Assembly (NCBI RefSeq): GCF_018326265.1
Contig: NZ_AP023360.1
Location: 5,613,501 to 5,677,500 of the forward strand
DNA from: Catellatospora sp. IY07-71
GTDB taxonomy: Bacteria; Actinomycetota; Actinomycetes; Mycobacteriales; Micromonosporaceae
Length of the DNA: 64,000 bases
Reading direction: 5' to 3'
Numbering within the stretch: the first letter of the stretch is position 1; each line of letters begins with the position of its first letter. The translations under genes were made by a program, and so were the position numbers. This document shows positions 35,059-44,201 of this stretch, in pieces. Under the pieces are notes generated by a model that searched no databases, was not told where the DNA came from, and saw only the letters and a list, made by a program, of their open reading frames with translations.

Positions 35059-36623
35059 AGAATCACGTCGCTCCCACGGGATTCGCGCGGCCGCCCGCGG
35101 TCGCCTCCCGCCGGGAGCTGCCGGGACGCCGCGACGTGGCGGTGCTCGGGGGTGGGCTGGCCGGGCTGGCCACCGCGCTGCGGCTACAGGCTGCGGGACT
35201 GTCCACGATCGTGTTCGAGGCGCACGGGCACGCCGGCGGCTGCGCCGGCTACTTCCGGCACCGCGGCTTCTCCTTCGACGTCGGCGCGACCACGCTGGTC
35301 GACTTCGCGCCCGGCGGGGTCGGCGCCGAGCTGCTGACCGCCGCCGGGATTCCCGACCTCGACGCCGAGCACCTGCCCGGCTACGTCGCCTGGCTGCCCG
35401 ACCGCGTCGTCACCCTGCACCGCGAGCAGCACCGCTGGCACGCCGAGCGGCTGCGCGCGCTGGGGGACACCCGGGCGCACCGGCGGTTCTGGGCCGAGCT
35501 GGACCGGCTCGCCGAGGTGTTCTGGGCGGCCAGCCGGTCGGGCATCCGGCTGCCGATCCGCACCCCGGCCGACGCCGTGCACGACCTGCGCGCGGTCGGG
35601 CTGCGGCACCTGCCGCTGGTGCGCCACCTGGGCCGCACCATGGGCGACGCGCTGCGCGCGCACGGCCTGCGCGATCAGGACTCGCTGGTGGCGCTGCTGG
35701 GCATGCTGGTCGAGGACACGGTGCACAGCACCGTCGACCGGGCGCCCCTGATCAACGCCGCGCTCGGGGTGACCATCCGCGGCGCGGGCCTGTCCCGGCA
35801 CCGCGGCGGCATGCACGGCTTCTGGCGTACGGTCGTGGCGCGCTACCGCGAGCTGGGCGGCGACCTGCGCACCGGCTGCCGGGTGGAGCGGGTCGCCGGG
35901 CGGGAGGGCGCGTTCACCGTGCACACCGCGCGCGGCACGGTCGCGGCCGGGGCCGTGGTCAGCGCCCTGCCCGCGCAGGTCACCGCCGAGGTGACCGCGG
36001 GCACGCCGGTAGCGCACCGGCTGCGGCCATACCTGGAACGCGACGAGCCCGACCTCGGCGGGGCCGTGGTGGTGTTCCTCGGGGTGCCCGAGGAGGAGGT
36101 GGCCGGGCAGGAGTTCACCCACCACCAGCTCATGCAGGATTACGACCGGCCGCTGGGCGAGGGCAACAACATGTTCGTCTCGGTCTCCGCGCCCGGCGAC
36201 ACGGTCAGCGCCCCGCCGGGCCACCGCGCCGTCATGATCTCCACGCACACCGAGCTGGCCGGCTGGCGCGCCCTGCCCGAGGCGGCGTACGCCGAGCGCA
36301 AGCGCGAGATCGGCGAGCGGCTGGTGGAGCTGACCCGCCGGGTCTACCCGGGGCTGGGCGAGCGGGCCGTGGTACGGCACGTCGGCACGCCGCGCAGCTA
36401 CGAGCGGTTCACCTGGCGGCCCGGCGGGGCGGTGGGCGGGGTGCGGCAGACGCTGCGCAACAGCAACCAGTCCGCCGTGCCGCACCGCTCCGGTCTGCCC
36501 GGGTTCTGGCTGGTCGGCGACTCGACCTGGCCGGGGCTGGGCACCGTCGCCTGCGTGCTGGGCAGCCGCATCGTCGCCGACGACGTGCGCCGCCACGCCC
36601 GCGTCCACGGAGGTGTGCGATGA
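35040..36623 (+). CDS. FAD-dependent oxidoreductase, carotenoid-desaturase-like
   Basis: 527 residues. The dinucleotide motif is VLGGGLAGLATALRLQAAG (about 35-53) with the following glutamate ligand (FEAHGHAGG), and the C-terminal FAD signature is GFWLVGDSTWPGLGTVACVLG. Sequence style fits phytoene-desaturase / CrtO / CrtD enzymes that act on carotenoids or other isoprenoids. A fatty acid desaturase gene overlaps its end by four bases and a TetR gene completes the operon. The first codon is the GTG at 35040, which would lie at or near the transcription start, so the messenger may be leaderless; the N-terminal 15 residues encode the operator. Confidence 0.8.
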   Translation: MFRTDVQNHVAPTGFARPPAVASRRELPGRRDVAVLGGGLAGLATALRLQAAGLSTIVFEAHGHAGGCAGYFRHRGFSFDVGATTLVDFAPGGVGAELLTAAGIPDLDAEHLPGYVAWLPDRVVTLHREQHRWHAERLRALGDTRAHRRFWAELDRLAEVFWAASRSGIRLPIRTPADAVHDLRAVGLRHLPLVRHLGRTMGDALRAHGLRDQDSLVALLGMLVEDTVHSTVDRAPLINAALGVTIRGAGLSRHRGGMHGFWRTVVARYRELGGDLRTGCRVERVAGREGAFTVHTARGTVAAGAVVSALPAQVTAEVTAGTPVAHRLRPYLERDEPDLGGAVVVFLGVPEEEVAGQEFTHHQLMQDYDRPLGEGNNMFVSVSAPGDTVSAPPGHRAVMISTHTELAGWRALPEAAYAERKREIGERLVELTRRVYPGLGERAVVRHVGTPRSYERFTWRPGGAVGGVRQTLRNSNQSAVPHRSGLPGFWLVGDSTWPGLGTVACVLGSRIVADDVRRHARVHGGVR

Positions 36624-37423
36624 GGGGCGGGCTGCCCAGCCTCGGGGAGGTCGGCGCGGACCTGCTCGCCGTCTCGCCGTGGCGCACGCGGCTCGCGCTG
36701 GTCCGGCCGTACCTCGGCATCGGGGTCTTCGCCCTGGTCTGCTGGGCGGGCTGGTGGTGGCTGACCCCGCTGGTGGTGTTCGGGATCTTCGTCGCCGTGG
36801 TGACGGTGACCCACGACGTGGTGCACCGGGCGCTGGGGCTGTCCGCGCGGCAGTCCGACTGGGCGCTGTTCCTGATGGGACTCGTGCTGCTGGAGAGCGG
36901 CCACGCCTACCGGTCCACGCACCTGCAGCACCACCGGCTGTTCCCCAGCGACGAGGATCCGGAGGGCTACCCGGCGAACCTGTCGTTCCTGGGCGCGGTC
37001 GGCTACGGGCCGGTGTTCCTGGTCCGGCTGTGGTGGTGGTCGTGGCGGCGCGCCCGCGGCGACCGGGGGCTGCGGGCCTGGCTGCTGGCGGAGGCGGCGA
37101 TGCCGTTCGCCGCGGTGGGCGGCGGGGTGCTGCTGTGGCCGGTCACGCCGGGGCTGCTGGTATATGCGGTGATGGCGATCGCGGGCTCCTGGGTCTACCC
37201 CTTGCTCACGGTGTACCTGCCGCACCACGATTACGGCGACGAGCCGCTCACCCAGACGCGTACGCTGCGCGGGCGGGTCATCCCCGCGATCTTCCTCGAA
37301 CTGACCTACCACCTGGAGCACCATCTGTACCCGCAGATCCCCAGCCACCGGCTGCCCGAGCTGGCCCGCCGCCTCGACCCGCACCTGTCTGCGGCGGGCG
37401 TGCGCCCCATCCGGGTCATCTGA
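36620..37423 (+). CDS. Fatty acid desaturase / carotenoid hydroxylase-like membrane protein
   Basis: 267 residues with four to five membrane segments and three His boxes typical of membrane di-iron enzymes: HDVVH (about residue 65), HLQHH (about residue 95) and HLEHH (about residue 240), with an extra HH in LPHHDYG. It may insert a double bond or hydroxyl into an acyl chain or a carotenoid. Its coupling to the FAD oxidoreductase points to a shared product. The ATG overlaps the previous stop (ATGA). Its own stop overlaps the TetR start. Confidence 0.85.
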   Translation: MRGGLPSLGEVGADLLAVSPWRTRLALVRPYLGIGVFALVCWAGWWWLTPLVVFGIFVAVVTVTHDVVHRALGLSARQSDWALFLMGLVLLESGHAYRSTHLQHHRLFPSDEDPEGYPANLSFLGAVGYGPVFLVRLWWWSWRRARGDRGLRAWLLAEAAMPFAAVGGGVLLWPVTPGLLVYAVMAIAGSWVYPLLTVYLPHHDYGDEPLTQTRTLRGRVIPAIFLELTYHLEHHLYPQIPSHRLPELARRLDPHLSAAGVRPIRVI

Positions 37424-38025
37424 TGCCCCGTGCCGACACCCGGGCGCGGGTGCTGCAGGCGGCCGTACACACCCTCGCCGCCGAGGGGTACGGCCGCTGC
37501 ACCGCCCGCGCCGTGGCCCGGACCGGCGGCTTCGCGCCCGGCGTCATCTACTACCACTTCGCCGATCTCGACGACCTGTTCGTCGCGACCGCGCAGTACA
37601 CCAGCGAGGCGCGGCTGGCCCGCTACCGTGCCGAGCTGGCCGAGGTCGCCACCGCCTCCGACACGCTGGCCGCGCTGCGCCGCCTCTACGCCGAGGACGG
37701 GTCCGCCGGGTACATCGCCGCCGTGCAGGAGCTGGTCGCCGCGGCCAACGCCAACGCCCGGCTCGCCGAGCAGGTTAAGGCGCAGACCGCCCAGTGGCAG
37801 GACTTCGCGGCCGGGATCATCGAGCGCCTGCTCACGGGCACGCCGCTGGCCGAGGTGATCCCGGTTCGCGAGGTCGCCACGGCGGCGGTCGCGCTCTACC
37901 TGGGCATGGAGATGCTGTCCCATCTGGAGGCCCACCGCCTCGGCCCGGACGCCCTGTTCGACGCCGCGGAACGGTTCGCGCCGCTGGTCGACGCCTGGCG
38001 GCTGGGCCTGCTGTCGGGGCAGTGA
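37423..38025 (+). CDS. TetR-family repressor of the operon
   Basis: 200 residues. Helix-turn-helix: VLQAAVHTLAAEGYGRCTARAVARTGGFAPGVIYYHFADLDDLF (about 10-55; only the pattern is meant). A helical ligand domain follows. It is the third gene of the FAD oxidoreductase / desaturase operon and probably represses it through the palindromes at 35033-35058. The ATG is inside the TGA of the desaturase gene. Confidence 0.9.
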   Translation: MPRADTRARVLQAAVHTLAAEGYGRCTARAVARTGGFAPGVIYYHFADLDDLFVATAQYTSEARLARYRAELAEVATASDTLAALRRLYAEDGSAGYIAAVQELVAAANANARLAEQVKAQTAQWQDFAAGIIERLLTGTPLAEVIPVREVATAAVALYLGMEMLSHLEAHRLGPDALFDAAERFAPLVDAWRLGLLSGQ

Positions 38026-38055
38026 GCCCGCCGGGGTGCGGCCGGCGGGCTCACT
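38021..38055. terminator. Strong two-way hairpin terminator
   Basis: Arms AGTGAGCCCGCCGG (38021-38034) and CCGGCGGGCTCACT (38042-38055) form a perfect 14-bp stem with a 7-base loop between convergent genes. Confidence 0.9.
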
Positions 38056-38062
38056 GCCCGGT

Positions 38063-38860
38063 TCACGCGGGGACGGTGCCGTTCAGGTAGGCGTTGATCT
38101 GGTCGATCTCCAGGGCGTTGAACACCTCCGGCTGGGCGGCGGCCTGGTTGGAGTTGATGATGCGCTTGAACAGGTTGTAGTGCGCCATCGAGCGCAGGCC
38201 GATGACACGGTTCGGGGTGACCAGGTAGCCGGTGCCGCCGGTGCTCCAGATGAGGTACATCAGTCCGTCCTTGGTGAGAATGGAGGGTGGATTGCCGGGC
38301 GCCCCGGCGTACGGCGCGCCCGCGAGGATCGACTCCGGGTTGTGGTACGCGCCGTTCTGGGTGATCTCCAGGTGCAGGTGCGGCCCCGTCGACCGGCCCG
38401 TCGAGCCGACGTTGCCGAGGTGCTGCCCGGCGGCGACCTGCGTGCCGCTGCCGACCACGGGCGCCTCGCGCATGTGGCCGTAGAGGGTGCGCCAGCCGTC
38501 GGCGTGGGTGACCGTGGCGTAGTGGCCGAAGCCGGCGGCGTTGTAGCCGACGCTCACCGTGCCCGCGGCGCACGCCCGGATCGGGTAGCCCAGGATGCCG
38601 CTCGCGCTGTAGTCGGTGCCGTAGTGCATCCGCGACTCCCCGGTGATCGGGTCGGTCCGCATGCCGAAGCCGGCCGTGATCGGGATCCACTTGTCGAACG
38701 GCCGGTTCCACGCGGGTGCGGCGTACGCGGCCTCGGCGAGCCAGGCTTCGGGGATGACGCCGACGGCGAGCGCGGCGGTGATCATTCCGAGCAGGTGCCG
38801 CCGGTCCGTGCCGCGCGGCCTCGCTGGGTGCTCAGGTGATGTCTGCATTGGCGGGTGCAT
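38063..38860 (-). CDS. Secreted M23-type peptidase
   Basis: 265 residues. Starts at ATG 38860 with AAGGAA before it. The signal contains TDRRHLLGMITAALAVGVIP, a possible twin-arginine type leader. The peptidase M23 metal site is intact: HYGTDYSA and HLHLE (after GRSTGP). A 60-residue C-terminal extension (YLVTPNRVIGLRSMAHYNLFKRI) has no known role. The enzyme likely cuts peptide bridges in cell walls. It diverges from the cutinase gene across 223 bases. Confidence 0.9.
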   Translation of the reverse strand: MHPPMQTSPEHPARPRGTDRRHLLGMITAALAVGVIPEAWLAEAAYAAPAWNRPFDKWIPITAGFGMRTDPITGESRMHYGTDYSASGILGYPIRACAAGTVSVGYNAAGFGHYATVTHADGWRTLYGHMREAPVVGSGTQVAAGQHLGNVGSTGRSTGPHLHLEITQNGAYHNPESILAGAPYAGAPGNPPSILTKDGLMYLIWSTGGTGYLVTPNRVIGLRSMAHYNLFKRIINSNQAAAQPEVFNALEIDQINAYLNGTVPA

Positions 38861-38997
38861 ACCGTTCCTTCTGCTGCCGACGATGGCGACGGGGGTTCCC
38901 ACAGGATCGCCGCGCGCCTTCACACATCGGCCCACACAAGCCTCATGCGCCCAGCTCCTGACCTGCTCGCACGGGCTTCCCGCCACGTCTGTGCGTG

Positions 38998-39026
38998 CGA
39001 TGTACTTCGATGTACGCCGAATGTGC
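38998..39026. promoter_or_regulatory. Direct repeats in the M23-cutinase divergent region
   Basis: CGATGTAC occurs at 38998-39005 and 39008-39015, with a related CGAATGTGC at 39018-39026, a 10-bp period that would place all on one face of the helix. They lie between two divergent exoprotein genes and could be a regulator binding site. Confidence 0.35.
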
Positions 39027-39083
39027 GCCGTTCTCCGGCTCCCGCGCCACGATGTGACCACACACACCCCCAGGAGGTCGCCG

Positions 39084-39845
39084 ATGCGGCAGACACGTCC
39101 CCGACCGTTCCCGCCGAGGCTGCGCCGCGCGGCGCGGGCCACCGCGCTGGCACTGGCCACCCTCACCGCGGCCGCGGCCGTCGCCACCCCCGCGCACGCC
39201 GTCAGCTCCACGGCGACCTGCCCCGGCGTCATCGTCATCGGCGTCCGCGGCACCAACGAGGCCGCCGGCACCGGTGGCAACACCTACCAGTACGCCAGCG
39301 GCGGCTTCGGCGGGCGCCTGAACCTGACCTCCAGCGCCGTCATCGAGACGTCGTACACCGCGCGCCGCATCGGGCTCAAGTACCCGGCGACCGCCATCGC
39401 GCCGATCTACCCGGTCAGCCAGGGCACCGGCACGGACAACCTCAAGAGCCTGGTCACCTCGCTCGGCAGCACCTGCTCGTCGGCCACCAGGTTCGTCCTC
39501 GTCGGATACTCGCAGGGTGCGCACGTCATCGGCGACGCCCTGGCCAGCGACTCCAGCAAGCGGATCGCCGCGGCCTACCGCAGCCGCATCGCCGCGGTCG
39601 TGTTCTTCGGCGACCCCACCTACCGCAAGGGCGAGCCGTTCAACGTCGGGGGCGCGACGGGCACCGGCACCTGGCCCCGCGCCGCCGGTGTGCTGAGCGA
39701 GTTCAACAGCCGGCTGCGCTCGTACTGCTACGCCAACGACAAGTGGTGCCAGAACGCCAGCGACCCCAACGACGTCCACGGCACGAAGTACCAGACGTCG
39801 ACGGTGCAGACCGCGGCGAAGAACTTCATCCTCTCCAAGCTCTGA
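39084..39845 (+). CDS. Secreted cutinase-family esterase
   Basis: 253 residues. Sec signal peptide (1-40, AHA cleavage), then the cutinase fold: CPGVIVIGVRGTNEAAG, the nucleophile elbow GYSQG with Ser143, FFGDPTYRKGEPF, and the Asp/His pair near DPNDVHGTKY. Four Cys may form disulfides. It probably hydrolyses plant cutin, polyesters or lipid esters outside the cell. GGAGG precedes the ATG at six to seven bases. Confidence 0.95.
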   Translation: MRQTRPRPFPPRLRRAARATALALATLTAAAAVATPAHAVSSTATCPGVIVIGVRGTNEAAGTGGNTYQYASGGFGGRLNLTSSAVIETSYTARRIGLKYPATAIAPIYPVSQGTGTDNLKSLVTSLGSTCSSATRFVLVGYSQGAHVIGDALASDSSKRIAAAYRSRIAAVVFFGDPTYRKGEPFNVGGATGTGTWPRAAGVLSEFNSRLRSYCYANDKWCQNASDPNDVHGTKYQTSTVQTAAKNFILSKL

Positions 39846-39922
39846 CCGACCGGCCTCCCCGTACCAGCTGCCACTAACCCATCCTCCTAGGACGGCCTAG
39901 GCGGAGTCACCCTCTCCACTGT

Positions 39923-39989
39923 GATGATCGCGGTCTCGTGTCGAAACCTCTGGTCAGAGCCCACCTCTCGACACGAGACCGCGATCATC
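39923..39989. repeat. Palindromic repeat, family B copy 2
   Basis: A perfect 22-bp stem: the left arm is 39923-39944, the right arm 39968-39989, with inner CTCGTGTCGA and TCGACACGAG and a 23-base loop. The core and the loop (TGGTCAGAGCC) match copy 1 at 4747-4807. It ends just before the ATG of the MFS gene at 39993. Confidence 0.85.
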
Positions 39990-39992
39990 CGG

Positions 39993-41279
39993 ATGAGGGG
40001 CAGGGTCGTGGCCGGCGCGTTGCGCGGTCCGCGGCTGGTGCGGCAGGGTGGGCGGGTGGCGATCGGCGAGGGAGAGCACACGGCGGGGGTACGCCGCCTC
40101 GGCCGGCTCTACGCGACCCTGCGCGGCTGTGACGAGGGCGTGCTGTTCTTTCCGCTGTTCACGCTGCTGATGACGGATGCCGGGCTGTCCACGGCGGAGC
40201 TGACCACGCTGCTGATGATCTGGGGCGGGGTCGCGTTCCTGCTGGAGGTGCCGTCGGGCGCGTGGGCGGACACGTTCTCCCGGCGGCGGCTGCTGGCGTC
40301 CGGCGCGGTGCTGCGCGGGATCGGCTTCGCGGTGTGGTTCCTGTGGCCGACGTATCCGGGCTTCGCGATCGGGTTCGTGCTCTGGGGCGTGCGCAGCGCG
40401 ATCAGCTCCGGCACCAAGGAGGCGCTGCTCTACGACGAGCTGAAGGCGCTGGGCGCGGAGTCCCGCTACACCGCGCTGGCCGGGCGCGCCGCGACCGTGG
40501 CGATGCTGACGATGCTGGCCGCGAGCGCCCTGGCCGCCCCGGCGTACGCGTTCGGCGGCTACGGCCTGATCGCCGCGCTCAGCGTGCTGGCCTGCCTGGG
40601 CAGTGCCGCCGCCGCGCTCGCGCTGCCGGAGCGGCCCCGCGCGCGCCCGGTCGGGCAGCATGGCGGCGTCGGGGCGTACCTGGGCAATCTGCGGGCCGGG
40701 ATCGCGGAGGTCCGCACCGACCGGCGGGTCTGGCACGCGGTGCTGATCGCCGCCGCGGTGCCCAGCCTCACCGCGCTCGACGAGTACGGCGCGCTGCTCG
40801 TCCGCGACCTGGGCGTCAGCACGGCCGGTGTGCCGCTGGTGATCGCGGCCCTGATCGCGGCGATGGCGCTGGGCAGCGCGCTGGCCGAGCGCTGGCGGGC
40901 GAGCCCGGCCGCGGTCGGCGCGAGCATCGCCGCCGCCGGGGTGGCCCTGGCCGTCGGCGCGGGGGCGGGGCAGGTGTGGGGCCTGGCGCCGATCGCGGTC
41001 TGCTTCGGGCTGCTCCAGCTGACCCGGGTGCTGACCGAGGCGAGCCTGCAGCACACGATGAGCGGGCACACCCGGGCCACGGTGCTGTCGGTGTCCGGGT
41101 TCGGCGCGGAGCTGGGCGCGCTCGGCGTGTACGCGGCGTTCGGCGCCGGATCGCTGTGGCTGCCGATCGCGCCGCTGGCGGCGCTGTGCGCGGTGCCGAT
41201 CGTCCTGGTCGGGGTGCTGGCCCACCGCTGGCTGCCCGCGCCCGCCGCGCCCGGCAGGGCCGCTCCCGAGGCGGCGTAG
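39993..41279 (+). CDS. MFS transporter
   Basis: 428 residues with about 12 membrane segments; motif A is WADTFSRRRLL and the C-terminal part contains LTEASLQHTMSGHTRATVLSV. An efflux-like major facilitator with unknown substrate. Two starts are possible: the ATG at 39993, directly after palindrome B copy 2, or the GTG at 40056, which has GGTGGGCGG before it and removes the poorly conserved first residues. The stop is unambiguous. Confidence 0.85.
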   Translation: MRGRVVAGALRGPRLVRQGGRVAIGEGEHTAGVRRLGRLYATLRGCDEGVLFFPLFTLLMTDAGLSTAELTTLLMIWGGVAFLLEVPSGAWADTFSRRRLLASGAVLRGIGFAVWFLWPTYPGFAIGFVLWGVRSAISSGTKEALLYDELKALGAESRYTALAGRAATVAMLTMLAASALAAPAYAFGGYGLIAALSVLACLGSAAAALALPERPRARPVGQHGGVGAYLGNLRAGIAEVRTDRRVWHAVLIAAAVPSLTALDEYGALLVRDLGVSTAGVPLVIAALIAAMALGSALAERWRASPAAVGASIAAAGVALAVGAGAGQVWGLAPIAVCFGLLQLTRVLTEASLQHTMSGHTRATVLSVSGFGAELGALGVYAAFGAGSLWLPIAPLAALCAVPIVLVGVLAHRWLPAPAAPGRAAPEAA

Positions 41280-41349
41280 ACCTGCCCGGTACGCGCACCG
41301 TCCATGCCGGATCAGCAGACGCCTTGACACGGCATAGAAACATGTCCAC

Positions 41350-41952
41350 GTGACCGTGGATGACGACCGCGACCGCCGGCGCGAAACCCTGCGCACCGGG
41401 CTCCGGCGCCGGGTCGCCGGGTTCGCCGTGGCGGTGCTGCTGCTGGCGATCTGCTCCGGGGCCTCGCTGGTGTGGGGTGACGCCTTCCCGGACGCCGGGG
41501 ACGCGCTGCCGGAGCGGCTCGCCGCGTCCGCCGCGCTGGGCGTCGGCCTGCTCCTGCTGGGCTGGGCCGGATACGCGGCGGTCCGGGCGTACGTCACGCA
41601 CTGGCGGGCGGTGCTGGAGGCCGAGATCGTGCCGGCCACCATCCTGGAGACGTACTACGTCGGCGACGGCGAGGGCGGCTACCGCTGGGACGTCCGGGTC
41701 ACCGGCCGCACCCGGTCGGGGACGGTGTCCTTCAACCGCCGGGTCTACTTCGGCTACGACGACCCCGGCCCGGTCGGCTCGTCGATCATGGTGCGCTACC
41801 ACGCGGGCCTGCGGCGAATCTCGACCGTCGACCGGGGTGTGCTCGCCGTGGTCACGTCCGTGCTCGGCCACCTGCTCGCGCTCGGTGGCATCGCGCTGGT
41901 GTTCTATTCGCTGTGGCGGGTCGCGGTGCTCGTCGCCGGCCTGTGGCCGTGA
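41350..41952 (+). CDS. DUF3592-like membrane protein
   Basis: 200 residues: two hydrophobic segments near the N-terminus (about 24-45, 60-80), an outside-or-inside beta domain (ATILETYYVGDGEGGYRWDV) and a last segment near the C-terminus. Resembles DUF3592 proteins. Function unknown. The GTG at 41350 is the likely start. Confidence 0.65.
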   Translation: MTVDDDRDRRRETLRTGLRRRVAGFAVAVLLLAICSGASLVWGDAFPDAGDALPERLAASAALGVGLLLLGWAGYAAVRAYVTHWRAVLEAEIVPATILETYYVGDGEGGYRWDVRVTGRTRSGTVSFNRRVYFGYDDPGPVGSSIMVRYHAGLRRISTVDRGVLAVVTSVLGHLLALGGIALVFYSLWRVAVLVAGLWP

Positions 41953-42061
41953 CCGGAACCGTCGCGCGGCGGCCGCTGATCCTTCGTGTCCCGGCCATGT
42001 CGCGGGCGCTTGTTACCGCCTAGTATCTCCATCCATCGATGTCGTTGGAAGGGGAGCGTGC

Positions 42062-43056
<995 letters not shown>

Positions 43057-43069
<13 letters not shown>

Positions 43070-44073
43070 GAAAGGAAGGGCACCTTCTTATCGTTTTCCG
43101 ATGTAGAAGGTGCCCTTCCCAACAGGCCGGTCAGCAGACGGGGCAGGCCGTAGTCGAAGACGGCGTCCAGGCTCAGCTCGAAGTCGTCGATCTCGGCGAT
43201 GCGGGCCACCATCGGGAAGCCGCCGGAGCCGATGATGCCGCCGAACAGCTCGCCCTGCCGCTGCATCCACTCGTCGCTGGTCAGGCCGGTGTGCTGGGCC
43301 GCCTGCGCCTCGGTCTCGAACCCCATGGCCAGGCCGCGTACGAACCCGAACAGGCTGATGTTGACGTGCATCATCTCGGTCATCGGCAGCCCCAGCGGGG
43401 CGAGCGCGGCCAGCACGAACTCCGTGTAACGCATGCCGTGCGGCGCGAACTCCGGCCGCGTGATCGACATCGTCGGGGCCAGCCACGGGTGGCGCCGGAA
43501 GATGTCCCACAGGTGCCGGGCGGCCAGCTCCAGCTGCGCGTACGCGCCGCGCGGCGGCACCGAGGGCAGCGGCGCCTCGGCGAACGCGGCGTCGACCATC
43601 ATCCGGACCAGGTCGTCCTTGCCGCGCACGTAGCGGTAGAGGCCCATGGTGGGCAGCTCGTGCTCGGCGGCGAGCCGGCGCATCGACACGGCGTCGAGGC
43701 CCTCGGCGTCGGCGAGCGCCAGCGCGTGCCGGATCACCTGGTCACGGGTCGTGGTGTCGGCGGGCTCGGTGCGCGGGCGCCGCTCGCGGCGGGTGGGCGG
43801 CGCGGGCGGGGCGGGGGTGCGGTCCGCGACCACGGTGCCGACCCCGCGCACGGCGGTGACCAGTCCCTCGGTACGCAGCGCGGCCAGCACCTTCGTCGCG
43901 GTGGCCAGGGCCACGCCCCACTCGGCGGTGATCTGCCGCGCCGACGGCACCCGGTCGCCGGGGCGCAGACGCCCGCTGTCGATGCGGTCACGGATCTGCC
44001 CGACGATCTGCCGGTAGGGTGCCTCGCCGCTCACGCGTACTAGTACACCATGGCCGTCCTGCCGCTCGCTCAC
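43057..44073 (-). CDS. GntR-TetR fusion transcription regulator
   Basis: 338 residues. An N-terminal GntR-type winged helix (YRQIVGQIRDRIDSGRLRPGDRVPSARQI, about 20-80; only the pattern is meant) is joined to a TetR-type helix-turn-helix (RDQVIRHALALADAEGLDAVSMRRLAAEHELPTMGLYRYVRGKDDL, about 105-150) and a TetR C-terminal domain. Such double-headed repressors occur in actinobacteria beside flavin monooxygenases. The GTG at 44073 has GAGG before it but places operator 1 inside the coding region; a GTG at 44034 is an alternative. Its last residues (DKKVPFLSQDV) come from repeat A. Confidence 0.85.
43074..43119. repeat. Repeat family A, copy 2 (31-bp dyad)
   Basis: Arms GGAAGGGCACCTTCT (43074-43088) and AGAAGGTGCCCTTCC (43105-43119), unit centres 31 bp apart. 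It lies between the secreted gene and the GntR-TetR fusion gene, inside the 3' end of the latter. Confidence 0.9.
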
Positions 44074-44183
44074 CGCGCCGACCTCGGGTGGTGTACTAGG
44101 GTGCGTACTAGTACACCAGGAACGTTGTTGCAGCTAGGATATGCCTTCTCGTACGGTTCTCCCATCACCTTGTACACCGTACA
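44037..44183. promoter_or_regulatory. GTACTAGTAC operators between regulator and monooxygenase
   Basis: Identical palindromes GTACTAGTAC lie at 44037-44046 and 44105-44114. A half-site GTGTACTAG is at 44091-44099 and a related dyad TGTAC-ACC-GTACA at 44171-44183. A likely -10 TAGGAT is at 44135-44140, placing the second palindrome where RNA polymerase binds upstream. These fit a two-way repressed promoter for the fusion regulator and the monooxygenase. Confidence 0.7.
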
Positions 44184-44201
44184 CCTGCTGGGGAGCCGAC
44201 A

